NCBI GenBank assembly: GCA_038210445.1
Contig: JBBQWQ010000035.1
Coordinates: forward strand, 16,278 to 80,277
Length of the DNA: 64,000 bases
Direction: 5' to 3'
Origin: JABFRG01 sp038210445
GTDB taxonomy: Bacteria > Myxococcota_A > Polyangia > Polyangiales > Polyangiaceae
Shown: positions 1-8,322 of the stretch, piece by piece
How the letters are laid out: every line of letters starts with the position of its first letter
How positions within the stretch are numbered: the first letter of the stretch is position 1
Position numbers and translations under genes: made by a program
Notes under the pieces: model-generated
Told to the model about the DNA's origin: nothing
Database searches by the model: none
The model's input: the letters and a program-made list of their open reading frames with translations, nothing else

Positions 1-946
1 CGAAGGGGCCGGTGCTGGCAGTGGGCTGCGGCGTCGAAGCACAGCCAATGGGGTAGGCCTCGAGGGTGCTGCTGCTCTTCCGGAAGAGCACGTAGTTGCC
101 CTCGGCGTACTTCGCGTCCGGCGCGTCGGTCCACGGTCCATCGGCGCAGCGCAGCCCCTTGGCCGCGCAAACCGCATTGCACGTCTTGGTGACGTCGCTC
201 GTGGAATCCGTCTCCTGGCAGGCGAACGTCTCCTTGGCCTTGCCGTAGTTCTGCGCCCAGCACGAAAAGCCCGAGACGCACACGCGCGCTTTGCCGCAAA
301 CGTTCCCGCAGTTCGTCGCGGAGAACACCGGGGCGCAGGCCGCGGCGGGGCACGCGCGCTCCCCGGGCTTGCACAGGCTCACGAGCGCGCCGTCACGACA
401 TGCCTGCGAAGGCTCGGCCTGCTGGCCGCACGCGCCGCAATTCTGCGCGTCGACCTGCAGGTCCACGCAGCGGCCTGCGCAGTCGGTCTTGCCTTCGGTG
501 CAGGCGACCTTCCCGTCGGCGCAAACGAACGTGGCCGGAACCTTGGTACCGCAGGTGCCGCAGTGATCCGTATCGGACGCAAAGTCGACGGAGCAACGGT
601 CGCCGCAGAACGTGCACGGGTTGCATTGCTCCTCGTGGCAACGCATGCCGCCCTTGCACAGATCGTCGGAGCTGCAGAGGGTGGCCACCTCACCGCAGCG
701 AATGGCCTCGCAGGTCGGCTCGGCGAGCGCCGTGTTGCAGCGAAAGCCGTTGGCGCAGTCGGTTTCGCGCGTGCAGGCATTGGCGAGGCACTCGGGCGCC
801 GGCGGCAGCTTCGGACCGAGCTTGCCCGGGTCCTGCGCGGCCGCCCTGTACGAGCTCTGGGGCGCGGTCGAACAATGTATCGGTGCGAGTAAGAGACCAG
901 GCAGGACGGCGAAGCGAAGGGCAAGGCGAAGGGGTGCGGCGTTCAT
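1..946 (-). CDS. Cys-rich secreted protein, C-terminus cut by window edge
   Basis: The frame opens at the ATG on the complement of 944-946 and runs off the left edge, so the C-terminus is missing. Residues 1-25 form a signal-like segment (MNAAPLRLALRFAVLPGLLL) followed by a Cys that could be lipidated, although the lipobox is poor. The remainder is dominated by Cys in short CxxC, CGxCG and TDCAGRC patterns, repeating every 10-20 residues, as in the disulfide-rich secreted proteins common in Myxococcota. It probably acts outside the inner membrane, as a surface or matrix protein. No enzymatic motif is visible and the specific function is unknown. The opposite-strand open frames here lack any family features. 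Confidence 0.7.
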   Translation of the reverse strand, partial: MNAAPLRLALRFAVLPGLLLAPIHCSTAPQSSYRAAAQDPGKLGPKLPPAPECLANACTRETDCANGFRCNTALAEPTCEAIRCGEVATLCSSDDLCKGGMRCHEEQCNPCTFCGDRCSVDFASDTDHCGTCGTKVPATFVCADGKVACTEGKTDCAGRCVDLQVDAQNCGACGQQAEPSQACRDGALVSLCKPGERACPAAACAPVFSATNCGNVCGKARVCVSGFSCWAQNYGKAKETFACQETDSTSDVTKTCNAVCAAKGLRCADGPWTDAPDAKYAEGNYVLFRKSSSTLEAYPIGCASTPQPTASTGPF

Positions 947-1119
947 GGCAAAGGCGAGAGCCACCCGCGTGCCCGCGGTCGCAGAGTAAAGTTCTACGGC
1001 GAGAGCTGCGCGTCTCTAGGTGGCTGGTGTTTTTCGTCGGCTACGTGGCTCTTCCGGTCCGGGAGGCTGCGCGGCGGCGGAGAGCGCCAACGCAGAAGAC
1101 TGAGGGTTTTTGGCCGAGA

Positions 1120-3384
1120 CTAGGGCAAGCCGCCGACATTGCGGCCCCAGATGCGGAGCGCGTTGTTGGTGGCGAAGTCGACGTTGGCCGGCTCCCGCGG
1201 CGGGCGCTTCTCTCCCCGCGTGCGCTCGTCGACCAGGCTCGCGATGCGGCCGTAGGCGATGGGATAGGTGGCGCGAACATCGGTGGTGCAGGCGGGCTCG
1301 AGCTTGAGATCGCAGAGGCGCGTCGACCCCGCATCGCCGCCCACACCGCCCAGGAGTAGGAAGTTCGCCCAGGTGAGGGAGAAGCGATTGCCCGCCCACG
1401 CGATGCGGCGGCGGGTCTCGGCGCTGTGGGCGCCAGTGGAGAGGCTCCACAGGTCGATGCCTCGAAAGGCGGTGGGCGCTGTCAACCCCAGCGAAGCGAG
1501 GATGGTGGCCGCAACGTCGACGCTGCTGGTGGGTGCGCCGACCCGCGCCGACTCGATGGTCTGGCCGGCGGGCGGACGGATGAGCAGCGCCGATGCGAGC
1601 GACTCTTCGTTGAGCGAATCGCCCTCGCCGAAGGGCACCCGCGCGCCGTCGTCGAGCCCCACGTCGCTGGTGACGAAAACGGAGGTGTCCTCGTCCCGAT
1701 GCAGCGAGCGTAGGGTGTTCAGCAGACGCCCCAGCGCAGCGTCGTGGGCGGAGAGCGCAAGGGAGTGCAACGCCCACATGCGCGCCCGGTCGGCGTCGGT
1801 AAAGCGGGCGCCCTTCGCGCCTCGAATGCGCCCAAGCACCTCGCCGGCGTGCCGGGGTTCGACGCTGCCTGCGTAGTTGGCGGGCGGCATCTCTTTGAGC
1901 TGCTCGCGGGTGGCGTCCCACGGCGGGTGACCGCCGCGCGCGTGAATCACCAGCAGGAAGCGACTCTCGCGATGCGCCGTGACCCAGTCGGAGGCGTCGT
2001 CGAACACGCGCGTCGAGAGCGATGCGTCGGTGGGGTCGGCGTAGCCGAAGGTGGAGAAGCCTCGGTCGAAGCCGAAGACCGCCGTGGTGTTGGGGTTGGC
2101 GGTGAACATCGCGGTCTGAACGCCGCCCTGACGTGCGCAGTCGGCGATGGTGGTGAGCGACGCGGGCAGCTTGGTGAAGCCGTCGACCACGCCGTGCTCG
2201 TCGGCCTCGACGCCGGTGAGGAGCGAGGCCATGGCGCCAGCCGAGACCGCCGACGTGGTGCGATGGGCGTCGAACACCACGCCATTGGCAGCGACCGCGC
2301 CGAGCTCGGGCATCTCCATGGGGCCGCCGTACACGGAGATGGAACGCGGCGCGAGCGAGCCGAGCACCACCAGCACTGCGCTCTTGGCCGTGGGCATGGG
2401 CTTGCCAGCGTGCACCGGCGCCGTCACCGACACGCGCGGCTCGGCGAATACCACGCGCGAGCCCTTGGTGGTCTGCACCGCCACCAGCTCTACCTCGGCG
2501 ATGGTGTCGAGCTCGCCCAGGTCGACGTCGAGCGGGCGCCAGGCGGTGTCGGCGTTGAGGTGCAGCGAGCTGGCCACGAACGCAGGTTTGCGGTCGCGCA
2601 GCACGCGCACCTCGACGTCGGCTTCGCCGCTGCCCAGAATGCCAAGCCCTGCCGTCAACCGCGCGCCCTTGGGCAAATAGGCTGCACAACGTGCGTATCC
2701 GGGCCCACGGAGAGAGAGCGAACGCCGGGGTTCGGTGCCGATCTTCACGGTATCGATGGCGTCGGCGCGCGTGGGCGCTGCGTACGGCGCGTCGTCGTCG
2801 TAGGCGCCGATGCGAACCCAGTCGATCTCCGCGGCTACGTCGCTGCCGCGACCCTGGCCGTTGAAGCGAATGGAGAGCTCGTTTTCGCCCGCCAGCAGCG
2901 TCGCCGTGGTGGTCTTGAGGGACACGACTCCGGTGACGTTCTTGGTGAGCCGCACCGGCCCCAGCGGCTTGCCGTTCAGGTACAGGCTCATCGACTTGGC
3001 CGAGCCGCCGCGCGAGCGCACCGACACCGCCAGCGGCTGACCGGGCTCCGGCACCTCGAGAGGGCCCGAGAACGGCACCATGACCTCGCGTCCGGTGATC
3101 CGCGTCCAGGTCGCCCCCTGATGCTCCACCGAAACGGCCTCGACGTGCGCGTCTTTGCTGCCGCGCACGCGCGGACGACGCAGGGTCGCATCACCGAAGT
3201 CGATGATCGCGCCGCGGTGGCCGAGGGAGCACTCGCTCCCCAGCTTGAGCCAGTCGAGGAGCACCTGCCCGCGCTCGTCCTTCGGCGTTCCCATGGGCGT
3301 CGCGCGCGTGGACGAAGGCCCAGGTGCCGGGTCGGGCCTCTGCGTGCAGGCCCAGAGAAACAGCAGGGGAAGCAGCCACCTCAC
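1120..3384 (-). CDS. Sulfatase-fold lipoprotein lacking catalytic residues
   Basis: 754 aa. Residues 1-13 are a lipoprotein signal (LLFLWAC). The N-terminal third is beta-rich, with carbohydrate-binding-like sequence such as YLNGKPLGPVRL and NELSIRFNGQG. The C-terminal ~400 residues follow the sulfatase (alkaline phosphatase superfamily) order: YGG, ASLLTG, DEHGV, FVTSD and a C-terminal SLNEESLASALLIRPP block. The catalytic signature is degenerate: the Cys/Ser-x-Pro-x-Arg motif reads S-A-G-A-M, the first metal Asp pair reads LGSL, and the TSDHG block reads TSDVG. The fold is supported, but sulfatase activity is doubtful; a binding role or an altered phosphatase-like activity is possible. It lies alone between two other minus-strand genes. 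Confidence 0.8.
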   Translation of the reverse strand: MRWLLPLLFLWACTQRPDPAPGPSSTRATPMGTPKDERGQVLLDWLKLGSECSLGHRGAIIDFGDATLRRPRVRGSKDAHVEAVSVEHQGATWTRITGREVMVPFSGPLEVPEPGQPLAVSVRSRGGSAKSMSLYLNGKPLGPVRLTKNVTGVVSLKTTTATLLAGENELSIRFNGQGRGSDVAAEIDWVRIGAYDDDAPYAAPTRADAIDTVKIGTEPRRSLSLRGPGYARCAAYLPKGARLTAGLGILGSGEADVEVRVLRDRKPAFVASSLHLNADTAWRPLDVDLGELDTIAEVELVAVQTTKGSRVVFAEPRVSVTAPVHAGKPMPTAKSAVLVVLGSLAPRSISVYGGPMEMPELGAVAANGVVFDAHRTTSAVSAGAMASLLTGVEADEHGVVDGFTKLPASLTTIADCARQGGVQTAMFTANPNTTAVFGFDRGFSTFGYADPTDASLSTRVFDDASDWVTAHRESRFLLVIHARGGHPPWDATREQLKEMPPANYAGSVEPRHAGEVLGRIRGAKGARFTDADRARMWALHSLALSAHDAALGRLLNTLRSLHRDEDTSVFVTSDVGLDDGARVPFGEGDSLNEESLASALLIRPPAGQTIESARVGAPTSSVDVAATILASLGLTAPTAFRGIDLWSLSTGAHSAETRRRIAWAGNRFSLTWANFLLLGGVGGDAGSTRLCDLKLEPACTTDVRATYPIAYGRIASLVDERTRGEKRPPREPANVDFATNNALRIWGRNVGGLP

Positions 3385-3561
3385 GGGTGGTCATCTAGCA
3401 CTACTGAGCGAATTCCACGCATTCCCGTCGATTCCGAGCGTCCACCTCGGGCTTGGCGACCGCAGCTTCAGGCCTGCCGCCGCGGCGCGGCGTAAATATC
3501 CGAAAAGAAAGCCAATTCGAACAGGCGGCGCGCTCCTTTCGAGAGCCCGCCGGGAGGGTGT

Positions 3562-6438
3562 TCAGGAGCCGAACCGGACCTTGGTGAGCCGCAGCGATCG
3601 CACGTCGACCGCACGCGTGGCTCCCGGGGTGGAAACGGTGTGAATGCCCGCAGGCACCACGATGCGCGTGTGCTCGGCGCTTCCGTGGTCGACGCCGTCG
3701 ACGCGCACGGTGGCGCCCGGCGGAACGTCGACGTCGATGACGCCTTCACTCGTTTTCACGTTCATGCCGGCCGGAACCGCTTCGTCTGCGGCCTCCGGCG
3801 ACGAGGGCGCCCGGGTCTCACCGCCGAAGCCGCGCACGCACAGCACGCCAAGGGCGATGGCCGCGCCGAAGATGGCCACCGAGAGCCACGGGCGCTCGCG
3901 CTTTCGCGGAGCCGCAGCCGCGCTGGGTGAAGCGCTGGCTACCGCCGACTCCACTTCCACTTCCACTTCGTCGAGGGAGCTGCCGAGGGGCGCATCGCTC
4001 GCGGCGACCGAGGTGACAACCTGGGGCGCACGCACCGTGGGCGTGCCGTCGACGATCGGCTCTTCGGCCACGTGAATCGGCACCGATACCGCATCGAGCT
4101 CGGCCGACTCGAGGGCGAACTTCGGCGAGGGGGTGAGGATGGGAAAGGGCGCCGGAAGGTCTACCAGCCGCCCGCCGTAGAGGGTGTGGTCGACGCTGGT
4201 GCTCACCCGCGCGGCCTCGGCCAAGGCCACCGCCTCGGGGCCATACGCGGTGTCGTCGATGTCGGTGAGCTCCTCCTTGGGGGGCAGCGAAATGCGACGC
4301 GTGAGGAGCACCGCCATGCCGTCGGGGTCCGGCGTTTCGCTGATGATGGCGTTTGCGCCGGCGACGACCACCGGGGGCGGCCTTCGCGAGAGCCGCGTTT
4401 CCTCGGCGACGTCGAAGTGGGGAAGCGTGATGGGCACCGAGAGCTCTTGCCCCTCGGCGGTGCGCACGGAGAGAATGGCGCCGCGGCGCGCCAGGTGCAG
4501 CAGCACGTCGAGCAGCTCGCTGGGGTCGATGCGATCGCGCAGGAGCAGCTCACGGGGCGAGGCGCCAGCGAGGATGCGTCCGGCAATGACCCCGGTGCGC
4601 GCGGGCATGCCGCGCAGCACGTCGCGCAGCCGCTCGTCGTGCACATCCATGGCGGCCGCTTCGATCAGGCGGTCTTCGGAGAGCGCGTGGATGACCGCGC
4701 GGCGCTCGGAGACGATGGCCATGGAGAGCTCGCGGAAGGACCCCTGGAGCTCGTCTTCGATGGCGCTGTCGCGGTCTTCCACCGAGAAGCGCCCGCTCGA
4801 TACACCCAGCAGCGCGCGGAAGGCGTTCATGCCGGCGAGCACCGTGCCATCACCGGAAGATCGCACCGCGCTGCGCGGAGCACCGCCGCGAATCTCCAGC
4901 TCGTAGAGGAAGGCGGCGTCGCGAATGCTGATGCACACGTCGCCGCGGAAGCGCAGCACCATGTCGACGAAAGCCGAAACGGTGAAGCCATCGAGACGTC
5001 CGCGAACGGAGCCGCCGGCGACGAAGCGCGCCTCCAGGCGAGCCCGCGGTCGCAGAACTTCTTGCACCCGCGCCACGACGGCGCGCACGTCGCTCTCCTT
5101 GCGCAAAAACGCGCTGGCCGACGAGCCGAGCTCGCGGACCCGCTGCATGAGGTCTTCCTTCCACGAGAGCAGCACCACCGGCGTGTGCTGCAGCACCACG
5201 TCGCGGCCGAGCGCGCGGCAAAGGCTCGGTCCGTCGAGCTTCGGCATCAAGATGTCGCTGATGACCAGCTCGGGCGCCGCCGCGTAGGCGCGCAGCAGAC
5301 CCTGCTCACCGTCGAGGGCTTCGTCCACCAGGCAGCCTTGGGACCGCAGGAGGTCGGCCATGAACCAGGTGACGCCCGGGTCGTCGTCGACCACGAGAAT
5401 GCGGCGGCCGGCCAGCGGAACGTCTTCCGAGCCCATGCCGCGGCGCGTGCTGCGGTTGCGCATGGACCGCTCGGTGTCGAGCTCGAGCGAGGGAGCCATG
5501 GCCACGGCGCCGTAGGGCCCAGGGTCGGTGAAGGTCAGCTCGCCCTTGGTCTTGGCGGCGACCACCTCGCGAATGCGGGCAATGGCGCCCCACAGAGCGG
5601 CGTACACCTCCACGCCCTCGCCCAGCGGAACGGACTTTTCGCGATCGGTTGCGCGACCCACCGCGAGAAGGCCGCGGCGCAGCTCTTCGGCCAGGCGGGT
5701 GCTCAGCTCCTCGAGCGACGGCGTGCCCAGCTCGGCGCCGAAGGGCGACGCCGCGATGGGCGGCGCGAGGGCCTCGTCGAGGAGCTCCTTGAGGCCGATC
5801 TTTTCGAGCGGCTTGTTCACCACGAAGCGAGCGCCGAGGGCGATGAAACGCGCGTCGTCACCGGGCATGCCGAAGGCGCCGACGACGATGACCGTGAGGT
5901 CCTGCGTCACTTCGTCGTCGAGGAGGTCGGCGCACAGCTCGAACGCGCCATCGGCGTCGGCGTCGATGACCAGCGCATCGATGGAGAGCTCCCGGGCGCG
6001 GGCAAGGGCCGCCGCGCGGTCGAGGGTTCGCTCGCAGTCGACGTTGGGCCCGAGATCCCCGAGAAACTGCGGCTCGCCGAAGGCCACGATGGCCCGCTCG
6101 GCGGTGATCCGCACGTCTTCGCGGCCCCAGGCCAGCGCCGGCAGCTCGGCCAGGGTGCGCTCGAGCACCTCCACATCGGCGGCCACCAGCACCCCTTCGC
6201 GGGGCGTACGGTCGAGGCGCCCCATCATGTCGGACACCGCCCGCTCGAGCGCGTCGAGGTGGAGCGACCGAGCCCCGCTGCCGAGCGCGTGCAGCTTTCG
6301 CCGAAGCTCGTCGCGCTTGGGCGTCTGCGAGACCTCGGGCAAAAGGGCGCGCATGGCCGTCGCCTTGCGTCGCACCGAAGCCACGAAGCCAGCGCGGGCC
6401 GCGCCGAGGGGGAACTCTCGATCCTCGTGTTCGCTCAT
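3562..6438 (-). CDS. Membrane-tethered hybrid response regulator (Hpt-like, two receivers, PATAN/DUF4388, PEGA-like)
   Basis: 958 aa. Residues about 10-75 resemble an Hpt bundle with LHALGSGARSL around the would-be phospho-His. Residues about 113-210 look like a diverged receiver (VIDADADG, NKPLE). Residues about 343-460 are a canonical CheY-like receiver: ILVVDDDPG, phospho-acceptor Asp in LVISDILMPK, and the Ser and Lys positions in VVLLS and FLRKE. Next comes a PATAN/DUF4388-like region (about 470-610, VRGRLDGFTVSAFVDMVL), then acidic linker, one transmembrane helix (about 848-870) and a short beta-rich PEGA-like tail (about 893-957, PPGATVRVDG). There is no DNA-binding domain. It probably relays phosphorylation to an envelope or motility output; the topology is unusual for a response regulator. 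Confidence 0.8.
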   Translation of the reverse strand: MSEHEDREFPLGAARAGFVASVRRKATAMRALLPEVSQTPKRDELRRKLHALGSGARSLHLDALERAVSDMMGRLDRTPREGVLVAADVEVLERTLAELPALAWGREDVRITAERAIVAFGEPQFLGDLGPNVDCERTLDRAAALARARELSIDALVIDADADGAFELCADLLDDEVTQDLTVIVVGAFGMPGDDARFIALGARFVVNKPLEKIGLKELLDEALAPPIAASPFGAELGTPSLEELSTRLAEELRRGLLAVGRATDREKSVPLGEGVEVYAALWGAIARIREVVAAKTKGELTFTDPGPYGAVAMAPSLELDTERSMRNRSTRRGMGSEDVPLAGRRILVVDDDPGVTWFMADLLRSQGCLVDEALDGEQGLLRAYAAAPELVISDILMPKLDGPSLCRALGRDVVLQHTPVVLLSWKEDLMQRVRELGSSASAFLRKESDVRAVVARVQEVLRPRARLEARFVAGGSVRGRLDGFTVSAFVDMVLRFRGDVCISIRDAAFLYELEIRGGAPRSAVRSSGDGTVLAGMNAFRALLGVSSGRFSVEDRDSAIEDELQGSFRELSMAIVSERRAVIHALSEDRLIEAAAMDVHDERLRDVLRGMPARTGVIAGRILAGASPRELLLRDRIDPSELLDVLLHLARRGAILSVRTAEGQELSVPITLPHFDVAEETRLSRRPPPVVVAGANAIISETPDPDGMAVLLTRRISLPPKEELTDIDDTAYGPEAVALAEAARVSTSVDHTLYGGRLVDLPAPFPILTPSPKFALESAELDAVSVPIHVAEEPIVDGTPTVRAPQVVTSVAASDAPLGSSLDEVEVEVESAVASASPSAAAAPRKRERPWLSVAIFGAAIALGVLCVRGFGGETRAPSSPEAADEAVPAGMNVKTSEGVIDVDVPPGATVRVDGVDHGSAEHTRIVVPAGIHTVSTPGATRAVDVRSLRLTKVRFGS

Positions 6439-6520
6439 TCTCGAGGCGGTATCATGGGTGATCGAGAGTGGCCCAATTTGCGGCGAAACGGCGCGCAGGC
6501 CGAGAAAAGCTGGTGTTCCG

Positions 6521-6560
6521 TCGCGTCACACCGCGTCACACCGCGTCACGCCGCGCCAGG
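6521..6560. repeat. 10-bp tandem repeat array, CCGCGTCACA type
   Basis: Three near-identical 10-bp units (TCGCGTCACA, CCGCGTCACA, CCGCGTCACG) plus a decayed fourth (CCGCGCCAGG) lie head to tail about 85-120 bp upstream of the minus-strand response-regulator gene and before a divergent plus-strand gene. The CCGCG core recurs every 10 bp, about one helical turn. A related array lies at 26961-27020. Confidence 0.75.
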
Positions 6561-6651
6561 GGACTGTTCCCTTCTGGCCCGGATTCTCGCGGCGGGTCCC
6601 AACCTCCCGGAAAGGTGCCGTTTCCCTCCATTCCTTGGTAAGACCCGCGGG

Positions 6652-7428
6652 GTGGAACCGCAGGGTGACGCGCAGCCTTCTTGGAGCACTCGCTTCGGCA
6701 CCATCGTGGCCGGAGGAGCCCTCGGGGCGGTCCTCGCGCCGATTCCGGCGATGATGCGTGTTCGGAGCGGCGGCGAGCACGGAGCCTCGCTGTGGCTCTC
6801 GTGGGCTGCGCTGGCGGCGTTGACGTTGGGTCCGGCGCTCTTGCTGGTGATCGTCTTTCGCGCCGCGAAATTCGGCCTGCGCGGAGGACCGGGCAGCGCT
6901 TGGGTGCGCGCCGGGGGCCTCTTCACGTGGCTCTCGTTGGTCCTGGGCTTCGACGTATTCTTCGGCGCGGCGCTCCGGGCGACAACGCATCATCATGCGC
7001 TCGCGGGCGTGACCTTCGCGTTCTTCACGCTGGCCAGCACGGGCGTCTCGGCGCTGGCCGCGCGGCGGATCGCGCTGGCATTCGGCGATCGCGGCGCCAT
7101 CGCGCAACGCATCTTCGCGGTGTTCGCGGTGCTGGCATTCCTCGGTCTCCTCGGCCTGTCGCTGGTGCGCGTGGGGCGTGGCCTGGGCACCTCGCTCCCG
7201 AGCTCCTACGGCGTGGCCCTGGTCGACGCCGCGGCGCTCCTTCTCGCCTGCTTGTTCGCCGCGCAGCCTATCTTCACGCGCGCCCGCTTTCTTGCGTTCG
7301 TGGGCCCGCCGCTGGCACTCGCGGTGGCGGTGGCGGGCGCGAGCGCACTGCGCAAGCCCGAGGTCCACGCGATGGTGCCGGCCTACGCGCCCGATCACGC
7401 CGTGGTCCTCGACCTCTTCCGGCACTGA
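6652..7428 (+). CDS. Seven-helix integral membrane protein, unknown function
   Basis: 258 aa from GTG at 6652; upstream codons in the same frame are antisense to the response regulator and not protein-like. The hydrophobicity pattern shows about seven helices, including AGGALGAVLAPIPAMM, LWLSWAALAALTLGPALLLV, FTWLSLVLGFDVFFGAAL, FAVFAVLAFLGLLGLSLV and a last helix near FVGPPLALAVAVAGASAL. The third/fourth-helix loop contains THHHAL, a possible but unproven metal site. No enzyme family is recognised. It is probably an inner-membrane protein transcribed divergently from the response regulator. Confidence 0.7.
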   Translation: MEPQGDAQPSWSTRFGTIVAGGALGAVLAPIPAMMRVRSGGEHGASLWLSWAALAALTLGPALLLVIVFRAAKFGLRGGPGSAWVRAGGLFTWLSLVLGFDVFFGAALRATTHHHALAGVTFAFFTLASTGVSALAARRIALAFGDRGAIAQRIFAVFAVLAFLGLLGLSLVRVGRGLGTSLPSSYGVALVDAAALLLACLFAAQPIFTRARFLAFVGPPLALAVAVAGASALRKPEVHAMVPAYAPDHAVVLDLFRH

Positions 7429-7536
7429 AAGCGATGGTCGCCTTTCGGGAAACGCGCGCGTGCCGCAGGCGAATGAGAGCGCGCTGTTGCGAGTTCTCGC
7501 CGCGGCCTTATGTTGGCGCCCACCTGTGATCCTGTG

Positions 7537-8322
7537 ATGAAGCGCCTGCTTTTACCCTGCTTGGTCGTGCTCGTCTCGCTGGGCGCCGCCCGAGGAGCGG
7601 GCGCCGCCGACGAACGTGATCGCGAGGGCTGGGTGGTGGTGGCGGTGGGGAATGAAACCGAGGTCGCGGCGGTTACCTGGCCACTTGCGCAGGCGGTGTA
7701 CGCGTCGCCGCGCCTACGCCCGCTGCATCTCCGCGAAGACGAAGCGCGGGCGCTCGCCGGCGAAGCCCCCAAAGACCCCAGCCCCCGCTTGCGCGATCTC
7801 TACGAAACACGAGCGGCGCTCCGGGGCGAAGACAGCACCTCGGTTCGGCTGCTCGCGTCGCTGGCGCAAACGCTGGGTGTGCGCGGCTTCATCACGGTGC
7901 GCGTGGCGCAGGGCACGCTGGCGCCGAGCTCGGGCCCGAGCGATGCAGGCAGCGACGCCGACGCAACGGCCCAGGCCAGCACCGCATCGGAACCGAAGAC
8001 CACGATGACCGCGAGCGCTCGCATTTTTCTGGCGGAAACGCAGACCTTCGACGCCGCGGCCTATGCGCCCGAGGGCAGCCTGGAGAACCCCAGCTGGGCG
8101 CGCGCGACGACCTCCATCGAGCGTGCGTTCGGCCGCGCCCCGAAGGTCGCTCCGGTCTCTGCGGCCCCCGCCGGGCCGGCCGCCAAGGGTTCGCCCTTTT
8201 ACAAGTCGTTCTGGTTCTGGGGCGCCATGGGCGCAGCCGCGCTCCTCGGGGGCACTGCCTTCCTGCTCACGCGCGACAGCGACCCCACCTCCGTGCACCT
8301 GCGTGCGGAGGTGCCAAGATGA
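7537..8322 (+). CDS. Secreted or anchored hypothetical protein, partner of the peptidase gene
   Basis: 261 aa from ATG at 7537, chosen because MKRLLLPCLVVLVSLGAARGAGA gives a clean Sec signal; longer starts only add non-signal residues. The mature part is mixed alpha/beta with a conserved-looking GWVVVAVGNE start and an Ala/Thr/Ser-rich linker. It ends in a transmembrane helix (WFWGAMGAAALLGGTAFLLT) and a short basic tail, so it is probably anchored with its bulk in the periplasm. Its stop overlaps the next start by four bases (ATGA at 8319), so the two are co-translated and may work together. No family is recognised. Confidence 0.75.
   Translation: MKRLLLPCLVVLVSLGAARGAGAADERDREGWVVVAVGNETEVAAVTWPLAQAVYASPRLRPLHLREDEARALAGEAPKDPSPRLRDLYETRAALRGEDSTSVRLLASLAQTLGVRGFITVRVAQGTLAPSSGPSDAGSDADATAQASTASEPKTTMTASARIFLAETQTFDAAAYAPEGSLENPSWARATTSIERAFGRAPKVAPVSAAPAGPAAKGSPFYKSFWFWGAMGAAALLGGTAFLLTRDSDPTSVHLRAEVPR

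Noticed and set aside
4072..7428. Plus-strand open frame of over 1,000 codons
   Set aside because: Its first 780 codons are antisense to the response-regulator gene and read as Arg/Ala/His-rich filler. Only the last ~260 codons (6652 on) show membrane-protein character.
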